Made by a program: the position numbers and the translations under genes
DNA from: Sergeia podlipaevii
Taxonomy: Eukaryota > Euglenozoa > Kinetoplastea > Trypanosomatida > Trypanosomatidae
Direction of reading: 5' to 3'
Assembly: GCA_030849805.1 (NCBI GenBank)
Contig: JASANZ010002237.1
Location: 1-64,000 of the forward strand
Length of the DNA: 64,000 nucleotides
In this document: piece after piece, positions 34,915 through 43,486 of the stretch
Numbering within the stretch: the first letter of the stretch is position 1
Layout of the letters: each line of letters starts with the position of its first letter
Notes under the pieces: generated by a model
What the model was told of the DNA's origin: nothing
The model's database searches: none
What the model saw: only the letters and a program-made list of their open reading frames with translations

Positions 34915-36336
34915 TCACACCGATTGAGCACAAGAAGAAGGAGGGAAAGATGATGCGCCACAGGCAGCAGAGTCGATGGTCGCGTGCAAGTCTCCGCAGA
35001 ACCTATCTAACAGCTCCATAACCTCCGTCTGACTCCACTTCTTCGGCTCCTGATGCTGCTGAGAACCAAGATATCGCGCCTTGACCGCCTCCACCGCAGC
35101 ATGCAGCGGCGGCGTCGCGGCTTCGGTGCGATCAGCTCCTTCCTCTCCTCCTTTACGGCACCGCGTCATCATCGTGCGCGCGTTCACCCGCACCTTTGCC
35201 TCTATCCACTGAACGAAGGTGTCAGGCAATCCGTTCCCACCTAGTTGCAGCTCACACAGAGTGTTGTTGAGATACAAGGCCTCTACCAAGGGATGTCCAG
35301 AGCCACATAGCGCCTGCCAGCTGGTGTTCGCTGTCACCTGAGCGGAGTAGGCAAGATCCTCTAAGTACTTCTCCGAAAACCTGTGCAGCGGCGGCTCAGG
35401 CTCAGCAAGTGACGCCCTATCGCGCCTCCACACTCTCACCGCATCGAGAAGGTTGCTCTGAGCACTGCCAAGATGGTGCGACATGTTAAAAAAAACTCCC
35501 AAGTGATTATCTCTCAGATCCACCCTTGTCAAGCAGGCGGAATCGCGTCCAGCCGCCACAATCCACTCCGAGAGCGCCGCAAGTGTGAGACCACCGCGCG
35601 CGCCGTCGAGCAGGTTGCTGGAAACGTTGACCGACTCCAGTCCATCGTGAAGTCTGAGCGCGCTGCACAGTACAGAAATCCCTTCTGGGCGCAGTCCCAG
35701 CCTATTCCATGAGAGATCCAGATGCTTGAGGTGCGGGCAGGCCTGCAGAAGCGAGGCAAGTGGCGCGGCGTCAGTGAGGGCAGTGTCGCTCAAGTCCAAA
35801 CGCTGCAGAGTCAGCGTGCAGTAGCGGCCATAGCAGGAAGACAAGGGCAGTGACAAAGAATAAAAAGGAGCAGTTGTGGAAGAGGAGCAGGCGGCGGCAT
35901 TGTGCAGCTGTTCCTGCTGCTGTCTTGCTGTGCTTGCGCCACTACTCGTAGAGAGCGAGCGGCACATACTGTAGAGTCCGCTATCCCCCAAGAGACACCC
36001 TCGCAAAGACAGAGATCGAAGTGGCAAAGACCCAATGGCGGGGGTCAGCGCAAGTACGTCATCCGAGCAGAGCGATGCATTTTCAAAATGAAGTTCGATC
36101 CCTTTCAAAGCGGTTTGTGCGCTTGATTTTTGCTGTTGTTGTTGCTGCAGCTGATGTTGCTCCTCTTGATACATAGCAAGTGCCCTAGACACGGCTTGAG
36201 TAACGGCTGGGTGGATGTCAAGTCCCTCCTCAGTGGCGTGACGTACGTAAATACTAAAGAATTCTCGTATGCATGCATCATATAGGCCAGGACGCAAAGG
36301 AGATCCTGTTGGTTGCTGTAAAGACTGAGAGGACAT
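34915..36336 (-). CDS. Leucine-rich-repeat protein (ribonuclease-inhibitor-like)
   Basis: 473 residues. At least five leucine-rich repeats of the long, ribonuclease-inhibitor type can be read: L-R-S-L-S-L-R-G-C (from about 106), L-Q-R-L-D-L-S-D-T (178), L-K-H-L-D-L-S-W-N (203), L-E-S-V-N-V-S-S-N (233) and L-T-R-V-D-L-R-D-N (269). A further one, L-C-E-L-Q-L-G-G-N, lies near 380. The N-terminal 60 residues are helical, followed by poly-Gln; another low-complexity stretch interrupts the repeats at about 130-160. LRR proteins are binding scaffolds; many in trypanosomatids are flagellar or unassigned. No signal peptide or membrane anchor is seen, so it is probably cytosolic. Confidence 0.82.
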   Translation of the reverse strand: MSSQSLQQPTGSPLRPGLYDACIREFFSIYVRHATEEGLDIHPAVTQAVSRALAMYQEEQHQLQQQQQQKSSAQTALKGIELHFENASLCSDDVLALTPAIGSLPLRSLSLRGCLLGDSGLYSMCRSLSTSSGASTARQQQEQLHNAAACSSSTTAPFYSLSLPLSSCYGRYCTLTLQRLDLSDTALTDAAPLASLLQACPHLKHLDLSWNRLGLRPEGISVLCSALRLHDGLESVNVSSNLLDGARGGLTLAALSEWIVAAGRDSACLTRVDLRDNHLGVFFNMSHHLGSAQSNLLDAVRVWRRDRASLAEPEPPLHRFSEKYLEDLAYSAQVTANTSWQALCGSGHPLVEALYLNNTLCELQLGGNGLPDTFVQWIEAKVRVNARTMMTRCRKGGEEGADRTEAATPPLHAAVEAVKARYLGSQQHQEPKKWSQTEVMELLDRFCGDLHATIDSAACGASSFPPSSCAQSV

Positions 36337-37007
36337 TATCTGACAATTTACCCCTACACGCTCTGTTGCTAACAGAGTTGCTAGGAACTCTCTCTTTCCC
36401 TCTCACTATAATGTTTTTTTGTTTGTTTGTTTGCTTGCTTTTCTTTCTTCAAAAGCAAGAACTTTTCTTTTATTTTGGCTTCACGCAAGATCATACACAT
36501 ACAGAGAAAAAAAAAAAAGATGGAAGTGAACAAGGAAAGCACCTGCAGTCAGTAGACCTTTCATATGCGAAGAGCATTCGACCCCCCTCCCACCCACGCA
36601 CACTTCAAACCAGCACGTCGGATCAAAAGGGTTTTTACTCTCTGAGAAGAGCTCATATGGTTTGGAGATGGCTTCCTATCTGCTTCCACGAGGAAAAATA
36701 TAAAAAAAAGAGATATCTTCATCCGCCAGTGACCATCACCCTTTCAGCAAGCTCAATGTGTAAGATAGATCCGTAGAAATCGTATATACTTGTTTTCTTT
36801 GTATATCTACTTGCGTATGCATGCGTGTTATCGTTCCTTTCACATTTCTGTACTACTTTTTTTTTCTTCTTTCCTCTTGGAGGCCCTAGCCCTAGCTCCC
36901 CCCCCCCTCACCAAAGAAGAAGAAGAAAAAAAAAGAAAGAAAAAAAGCAAAGAAGGATTGAAGCAATTGATAGAGGAGGACCACTATGATATACATATGT
37001 GTGAGTC
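36337..37007. other. Spacer between the USP and LRR genes
   Basis: No gene seen. GTTT repeats near 36417-36435, A runs, and a C run (about 36899-36907) next to a purine tract (36916-36957). No unambiguous acceptor for the LRR gene was found. Confidence 0.5.
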
Positions 37008-40000
37008 TCATCGACTAGGTAAAGGTGCCTCACACATCTCACAGCATACCATGCCTGGAGCATTCAAAAACGTACACACACTGCACGCCATTCCCACCTC
37101 CTGCGGCGGAGCTCCTCCTCTCGCAAAAGCGGTGCTGCCGCCGCCGCTGCTGCTGCTACCTTGAAGTCGGGTCTCCGCAAAAGCCGCCGTGTGTTCGCCG
37201 CCAATGCCACGTTGGTGTGCCTCTGCGAGCAGCTCAGGCGGTATCTCTTCCCACTCTTCCTCTTCCTCCTTACCACCAGTTCCTGCGGTAGATGCACCAC
37301 CGCCAGGTGACCGCTTCCGCTGTAAAGATGGTGGTGCTTCATACGGTGTTGCGATGGCCTCTGTGAGGTTCACGACGAGAGTGTCCCCATCGCGGATGCC
37401 CAAGGCATAGAGGGTGGCCTCGTCTAAGCTGGCACATTTACTGCCGTTGCGATCGGCAATATTTGGTACAGTGGCCGTGGCAGTCTGCGTGGTTGCTCCC
37501 TCCTCCTCCTCCACTTGTTCTTCCTCTTCTTGCTTTCCGTTGTCATCGGTACATACTGACGGCAGTGTGGTAGGAGCAGCGGCAGTAGCAGCAAGTGAAG
37601 AAGGAGATGGAGAAGGAGCGTTGACTTCAACAGGAGAGACGAGCTTGAGTGGCTTCCCGCGGCCCCGCAGCACCTCTAGCTTATCAGCTGGCACGAGCAG
37701 ACCATGATCCGTCATCGCATATTCACTGATCAGTACGCGCAGCTGCTCAAGCGAAGTGTAGTAATGAATGCCTCCCTCTCCTCCCTTCTGATCCGCGTCA
37801 GACGCGCAATCATGTCGGCGAGACGTCATGATGCCGGAGGCGTCGTAATACGTACGCTTGCTCTTCTTGAGGTGCAGTTGCAGCTTTAGCGTGCCATATG
37901 TGAACATTGCACTGGCGTCATCGAAGGCCTTCACAAGCGACGCACAGCACTCCGCGCATGGCGCAGGGCTGAGGTCACACCGATCGTTGTGCTGCACTAC
38001 CTGAATAAGCGGCGGCTGTTCTGTGTCACCACTTAGAGCACCGCTAGCGTCGCCAGTTCCGTCTAGCAGCGCAGGTCCTTTGAATTGACAGATAATACTC
38101 ATGTACTCCTCCATCGGTAGAATCAGCAACGGCGGTAGCCACGACGTCGTTGGCTCTCCTGCGGAGTCTGCCGCATTCCACAGCGCCTCAGCGCGCTTGC
38201 CGCGGCCGCTGCTGCCCTGCCAGAAGGCGTCTGCGGGGTTAAGCCAGTGCAAGTGTGCGAGAGTCCCACCGTGAGGACAGCAGAAGCGGTCAAAAGAAAC
38301 CGGCGGTGGCACTTCACCTGCTGCTGCTGCCACAGAGGTAACTTGCACATCTTCGTTGTTATCCTCATCGGCAGAGTTGACTGCTGCTCCGTCTCGTGAA
38401 GAGTCCCGCATTACCCTACGGTACCACTGTTCCACCCACCATGTTGGTAGACAGGCGAGCCGCTCCACATAGTCAGGTGGCTGCTGTTGCTTCATCACCG
38501 CTAGCTCCTGCTCCGCCTGCTCAAGCTGCAGCTGTTGATGAGAAGGACCAATACGCGAGTGCCGCTGCTGCTGCTGCTGCTGCTGCATACCACCACCGCG
38601 ACGGGAGACAATTTTTATCGACTGCCACTTTGCATCCTCGCGCTGCTGCCTCTCCGTGGCAATGCGCAGCTTCTCCACTGTCGCCTCCTGAGCCGCCACC
38701 GCTGAGGTCTGCGCCTCCTTCCAGGCCTTGATGTGCTCCCTATACACTCGCTCGTGCCCACCAGGACGCTTGAAAAAAGTTCTGTTCGGGTGTTGTGTCA
38801 GCAAGAGCTGCTCCTCGCTCTCCACCCCACTCCCTGGGAGCATCTCCGCCATGGCCGCATGAGACGTCAGCTTCCCAGCCAGGAAGACATGCGGCAGCCT
38901 CTTGGCGTCGTCCTGGCGTTGGTGGCGCCGGCGGTTACGCGCGGCAATGTCCTTGACGGTTTCCTTGAAGCAAAGATGGCAGTTCTCGCCACCACCGCCG
39001 CCCGCAGCACCACACTCCATGCCCTCCGAAGACTCCTCAACGGGGGAGGACGCAGTGGTTGTGGTACTAGCGGTAACGGGTATGTACGGCAGAAGTTCCT
39101 TCTCCAGCGCGGCTGCGGTTAAGTTCATCACGGGTTTCGCGCCTGGCGTCGACGCTCTGCCCTCCTCAATCGCCTCCCGCTGCAATATTTCAGGAATGCG
39201 CTGTGCCAAGTAGCACCGCACCCGCTCCGGGACCTTGCGTACCACAGCGCCAGGTGCCACTGCCCCGTGAAGGCAGCGAATGCTCCGCCCAGCAGCACCC
39301 AGCGTGTTGGTGTCGGCGTCTAGCGCAAAAAGCCGCATCAGAGGCGCGTTGGCGAGACGCACAGTCGAGCTATTGCTGCCCATCTTCGCAAAGGGAGCGG
39401 CGGCGGACCCTCCATCCCCTAAAACAGACGCACTACCTCTACGACGAGTGGCAAAGGCTCCAGTGTATCCTTCATTCTTCGCCAGCTCGTACCATGCTTG
39501 TTTGGCCTGCATATGCTGTTCCCACGCAGCTGCTACGTCCTCGCTGATGAACACAGGTTCGTTCGTGTTATACTGCGCCTTCTTCCCTGTTTGAGCGCCT
39601 TGATCGTCCTTCAGCTGCCTCTGCAACGAGCCAATCTCGGCTAGTGCCTGGCTCCACAGTAGTGCCAGGGCCTCTGTATCTGCCTGCGCGCTGCGTGCGA
39701 GTGCCAGCACCGTCTCCGCCATGATAGCAGCACACGTCGCACACGCACTCGCACCTAGGCGAAAACACTGGGTGATACTGTCTGAGCTGGAAGACAGCGG
39801 GGAGGAGGCGGCCCCTAGTGCAGAGGCATACGTCGTAGTAGTCGGCGCTAAGCTGCTGCTACCAGTCGCCGCATTCATATCTGGATGCGCACCACACTCG
39901 GCAAGATACTCCAGAATCAGTCTAAACGCCCTACGCGTGACAACCTTGTACGCTCCCCATGGCGCCAAGCGAGAATGACTGCATAGTAGGGCAGCCATCC

Positions 40001-42863
40001 CATGAGAAAGATTATGCTGCCTCGCTCCCTGCTCAAGCAGCCCGCGCGCGCAAACTCCTTGGGTTTCCCCCACGACCGTCCCCGCTACCATGGGCGTGAA
40101 AGCTTTCATGATGGGTGCAGCTCCCCCGCCGCCACTCGAGAGCGTGGGCCCTGTCGCCGCACCCGCCACCACTACCCCATTGACAACACTAGAGGGAGGC
40201 GCTGTGAGGGCTTCAATCGAAATCGCCGGTGCGTCCAGAGGATTAACTGAAGGAGAAGAAAAAGAAAGATCGTACAGGGGACGCTTGCGCGCGGGCTCGC
40301 CACTGCCGCCAAATCGTCCAACGTCAACAAACGGGGGTAAGAAGAGACGGCCAAAAGCCTGCAGCCACACGGTTGGTACGCAGTAGACGTCGTCCTCTCC
40401 CCCACCACCCTTCTGCTGCTGCTTGGCGGCTGACTCACTACTGCCAGCAGTGGCGTTAGCGGAGGGCACTTTGGAAGCAACCGTGGTAGTACCGCTTTGC
40501 GAAGGACATGATAGTAATGATGGTGGCGATGCAAAGACGGCATCGGCCGCTGCACACCACAGGCGCAGTGTCACATGGCGCACATGTTCCTTCCGAGAGA
40601 GCCACTCGCTTCGCGCCTCAATGGCGACGTTGTTGAGACGTGCCACATAACGTCGTAAGTAAGCTGGGAACTCCGCAGGCACTGGCGGTGCCCATGGCGG
40701 GCAGGAGACAGAAAGATTTTCCGTATTCATGGGCGTGGTTGCAACTGCAGAGGAAGAGAAGGAGGACGACGGTGCCGCGGGGGGGTCGCTGCTTTTCGCG
40801 ACGGCCAAAGCAGAAGTAGTAGTGGTGGCGTGTTTGCCGCCTTTTCGGTAGTAAATAAGCATGTAAGCGTCTTTTGAGGCGCTGCTCACACCGTGAAAGC
40901 GCCGAAGTTTGCGAACAGTAGTGTCATTGAACGCAAGCCACGCAGATGAAGCACCAGAGCCGCCGTCCCCTCCCGCCTTCACCCCATCGGCATCTTCGCC
41001 CTCTGCCTCCGCGCCGTTATTAGAGCCGCCGTCTTGCTGCTGTGCCGTTGCGACCTTGCCGTAGTAGGTGTAGTGGCCAGAGAGTGCGCTAGATCCTTCG
41101 TGGTTGAGAACACCACGTAGCTCGTAAGTATAGTCCTCGTCTGATGGAGAACAGGGCATTATCGGAGCAGAGGTTTCGTCGTCTCCGTCATCCGCGCGTT
41201 GTTGCTGTTGCCTCTGTGCCGCATGCCACTGTCGCTCATACGGTGCCATATCCAGAGTAACCGGGAAGTTTACCGCGGTGAGTACCTTGCGCCTCTGCAG
41301 AGTCTTGAGATCAAACTCAAACCGATTTAGATGAAAGACGAGGACCTCAGGGAGGGAGCGCAGGTACTGATGCGAGGTGGCGGTCGCTGCCACCCCACAG
41401 GCCTCACAGACAAACCCATCCACCTCGCTGGGAAGCAAAAAGTCCGCGAGCGACTCGTGCAGTGTGGCACGGACGGGAAGACTCAGGTACATGTACGGCT
41501 CTGCCCGCTTCACCGACCTCCCACATGCACCGCACCTGCGATCGTAGAGCAATGTGCCTGCAAACGTTGCGACAACCGCCTGCTTCACCCCAACGCCACA
41601 GTGCGTGCCTAGCCAGTCAATCAGCAGTGTAAAGAACTCCTGTGCGTCCTGCTGCACGGCGGGATCAAGCGAGAGAAAAGAGATAAACGAAGACGGATCA
41701 GCGCCAGGGCTCGCGCGGCTGAAAGCCATTTGCGCTAGCAGCTCCTTGAGGCCTGATTGACTAAGCTGTTGACTTGCGGGGTTCTCTTCATCAATGGAGA
41801 TAATACCGGTTTCAACGCTAGAGGAGTCTTGCGTAGCACTAGAAGCGCCACATTTCCTACCCGTAGTTTCATCTTGTGCCGTGACGATGGCCACGCTGCT
41901 CTCCCCTATACTCTTCCGTTCCTCATCCTCACTCTCGCCTTCAGCACTTGCGACTCCCACCGCTGCTGTGGATGCATGATGATCCTCCTGTCGTGATGCC
42001 AGGGTTGGCTCTGCCGTAGGGCCCAAGACCTGTCCGTCTGCCAAGATAGCCCTCCGCACACGCGCCGTCGCAAAGAGCATCTGCAACACAGCATTGAAGT
42101 AGCACGTATTGCCCATGTTCCCTAAGCCTCTCCAAAAGCAGGGGAAATCATCAGCGATTGTCTCGCATATCTGCATGTCCTCCTCTGTCTCTGTCTCTGC
42201 CGCAGCCTCGACCTCCTCCTCCCCCTCCTCGACTGCAGCGTCCCTCGCACTTGGATCGCCTTCCTTCTTCTTCTGTCGGGTCTGCGTGACCTTACGCTGC
42301 TGCTGCTGCTGCTGGTTATGTCTGTGAGGCAAAGCGAGCAGCTGTGGTCCAGCGCCCATCACGTACTCGAGACAGTCTTCCATGGATTTGTTGTCTGTGC
42401 GCACGGCCTGCAGCCCTGCATAGCACGTGGGAGAGCCCGCACAGTTGAGGGTATCGCCTGGGCTGTGAAGTCGCTCGCAAGGAACCTCCAGACGATACGC
42501 CTTCTGTACGAGAGACGTCGGGGGAACTTGAATCGACTGTTGATGGGGTTGTCCAGCGCTACTAACAGGTACTCTTACACTCACGATCGCGTTTGCGCCG
42601 TCCTCAGCAATACACACACTACTACTACTGCTACTGTTAGTTTCGTCCTCGTCAACAATCACGTGGTGGTGGTGGTGGTAGTTGCCAGATGTGCTAGGCT
42701 GCGGGTAAGCCTCGCTCCACAGCGTACGATGCGCATATGCTGATCCTTGAGTTCGTGAGCAGAACTGAACCATCTCCTCTGCCCAGCGGTCACCGGCAGG
42801 AAGCGCACTTCCTGGTGTGGCAGCCTCCGGATTTGCCGCTGAAGGCGACAGTGAACGGGACAT
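37008..42863 (-). CDS. Large USP-family deubiquitinase, USP48-like
   Basis: 1951 residues. A cysteine protease of the ubiquitin-specific protease family: the Cys box G-N-M-G-N-T-C-Y-F-N places the nucleophile at C254, the D-A-Q-E-F-F helix follows, two C-x2-C pairs form the zinc ribbon in the fingers, and the His box L-S-G-H-Y-T-Y-Y-G places the base at H597. The domain ends near 668. Downstream are DUSP-like pieces (C-P-H-G-G segment and a later C-x2-C-C), a ubiquitin-like fold near the C-terminus split by a Glu-rich insertion, and at 1926-1951 an NZF-type zinc finger with C-x2-C-T-F-L-N and C-x2-C, where T-F is the ubiquitin-contact pair in known NZFs. USP, then DUSP-like, then Ubl resembles USP48, which trims ubiquitin chains. 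Poly-Gln and Ser insertions abound. The start at 42863 is favoured by a splice acceptor 11 bases upstream. Confidence 0.88.
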   Translation of the reverse strand: MSRSLSPSAANPEAATPGSALPAGDRWAEEMVQFCSRTQGSAYAHRTLWSEAYPQPSTSGNYHHHHHVIVDEDETNSSSSSSVCIAEDGANAIVSVRVPVSSAGQPHQQSIQVPPTSLVQKAYRLEVPCERLHSPGDTLNCAGSPTCYAGLQAVRTDNKSMEDCLEYVMGAGPQLLALPHRHNQQQQQQRKVTQTRQKKKEGDPSARDAAVEEGEEEVEAAAETETEEDMQICETIADDFPCFWRGLGNMGNTCYFNAVLQMLFATARVRRAILADGQVLGPTAEPTLASRQEDHHASTAAVGVASAEGESEDEERKSIGESSVAIVTAQDETTGRKCGASSATQDSSSVETGIISIDEENPASQQLSQSGLKELLAQMAFSRASPGADPSSFISFLSLDPAVQQDAQEFFTLLIDWLGTHCGVGVKQAVVATFAGTLLYDRRCGACGRSVKRAEPYMYLSLPVRATLHESLADFLLPSEVDGFVCEACGVAATATSHQYLRSLPEVLVFHLNRFEFDLKTLQRRKVLTAVNFPVTLDMAPYERQWHAAQRQQQQRADDGDDETSAPIMPCSPSDEDYTYELRGVLNHEGSSALSGHYTYYGKVATAQQQDGGSNNGAEAEGEDADGVKAGGDGGSGASSAWLAFNDTTVRKLRRFHGVSSASKDAYMLIYYRKGGKHATTTTSALAVAKSSDPPAAPSSSFSSSAVATTPMNTENLSVSCPPWAPPVPAEFPAYLRRYVARLNNVAIEARSEWLSRKEHVRHVTLRLWCAAADAVFASPPSLLSCPSQSGTTTVASKVPSANATAGSSESAAKQQQKGGGGEDDVYCVPTVWLQAFGRLFLPPFVDVGRFGGSGEPARKRPLYDLSFSSPSVNPLDAPAISIEALTAPPSSVVNGVVVAGAATGPTLSSGGGGAAPIMKAFTPMVAGTVVGETQGVCARGLLEQGARQHNLSHGMAALLCSHSRLAPWGAYKVVTRRAFRLILEYLAECGAHPDMNAATGSSSLAPTTTTYASALGAASSPLSSSSDSITQCFRLGASACATCAAIMAETVLALARSAQADTEALALLWSQALAEIGSLQRQLKDDQGAQTGKKAQYNTNEPVFISEDVAAAWEQHMQAKQAWYELAKNEGYTGAFATRRRGSASVLGDGGSAAAPFAKMGSNSSTVRLANAPLMRLFALDADTNTLGAAGRSIRCLHGAVAPGAVVRKVPERVRCYLAQRIPEILQREAIEEGRASTPGAKPVMNLTAAALEKELLPYIPVTASTTTTASSPVEESSEGMECGAAGGGGGENCHLCFKETVKDIAARNRRRHQRQDDAKRLPHVFLAGKLTSHAAMAEMLPGSGVESEEQLLLTQHPNRTFFKRPGGHERVYREHIKAWKEAQTSAVAAQEATVEKLRIATERQQREDAKWQSIKIVSRRGGGMQQQQQQQRHSRIGPSHQQLQLEQAEQELAVMKQQQPPDYVERLACLPTWWVEQWYRRVMRDSSRDGAAVNSADEDNNEDVQVTSVAAAAGEVPPPVSFDRFCCPHGGTLAHLHWLNPADAFWQGSSGRGKRAEALWNAADSAGEPTTSWLPPLLILPMEEYMSIICQFKGPALLDGTGDASGALSGDTEQPPLIQVVQHNDRCDLSPAPCAECCASLVKAFDDASAMFTYGTLKLQLHLKKSKRTYYDASGIMTSRRHDCASDADQKGGEGGIHYYTSLEQLRVLISEYAMTDHGLLVPADKLEVLRGRGKPLKLVSPVEVNAPSPSPSSLAATAAAPTTLPSVCTDDNGKQEEEEQVEEEEGATTQTATATVPNIADRNGSKCASLDEATLYALGIRDGDTLVVNLTEAIATPYEAPPSLQRKRSPGGGASTAGTGGKEEEEEWEEIPPELLAEAHQRGIGGEHTAAFAETRLQGSSSSGGGSTAFARGGAPPQEVGMACSVCTFLNAPGMVCCEMCEAPLPSR

Positions 42864-43486
42864 ATGTGCGCAGCTGCAAAAGAAAAAAAAAAATATGAGA
42901 TCTGAATACCCACTAGAAAGAAGGAAAGAAAGGAAAAAATATATATATACTCGAGGATTGATGCACAAAAGTTGTTTAACTTCTCTCCTTCTCTCTTCTA
43001 TTTTTTTTTTTTTTTATTTGCTACAGAATTGTGTGTGGGTTGATTCGAGTGCCAAAAAAAAAAAAAAAAAGAAGCAAAAAAAAATGAGAAAAATGAACGA
43101 TAATTGACAGAAACAACCGCACACACATATATATATAGAGAGAGAGAGAAAATGTATATATAAGCAAATGTTGTTATTGTGTGCACTCAGGTAGCACCCG
43201 GTGCCTTCTTCTCCCCTGTTGTAATAAATAGGCTGGGCTGCTGTATAGATCAAACACCTTGTATGTGGCGTGTCTGTATGCTTACTTTTGGGTTGTTTGT
43301 TATTGGAGTGCATGAGACTCTCTGTGACAAGAACGTGAAGAGAAATGATAATTACAAAGAAAAGAGAGGGAGAGCAGGAAAAGAGAAAAAAAAAGGAGTG
43401 GGAGAACTCATGTATACGTGCGGCCGTGAGTACCTCACTGTGCACACAAAGAAAACTTTTCATGGCGCTTCGCTCCTCCCCTTTGT
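42864..43486. other. Spacer between the EEP-fold gene and USP
   Basis: No gene seen. Contains the USP acceptor, A runs at 43054-43070, TA and GA repeats (about 43128-43149), and a gene-free stretch up to the stop of the EEP-fold gene. Confidence 0.5.
42874..42893 (-). promoter_or_regulatory. Predicted spliced-leader acceptor that fixes the USP start
   Basis: A minus-strand T-rich tract (42893-42878) followed by G-C-A-G, AG at 42875-42874, ten bases from the ATG at 42863. It excludes the 35-residue hydrophobic extension that would start at 42968. Confidence 0.6.

Noticed and set aside
42864..42968. N-terminal hydrophobic extension of USP (possible signal peptide)
   Set aside because: A strong splice acceptor at 42875-42874 lies inside it, so the extension would not be in the mRNA.
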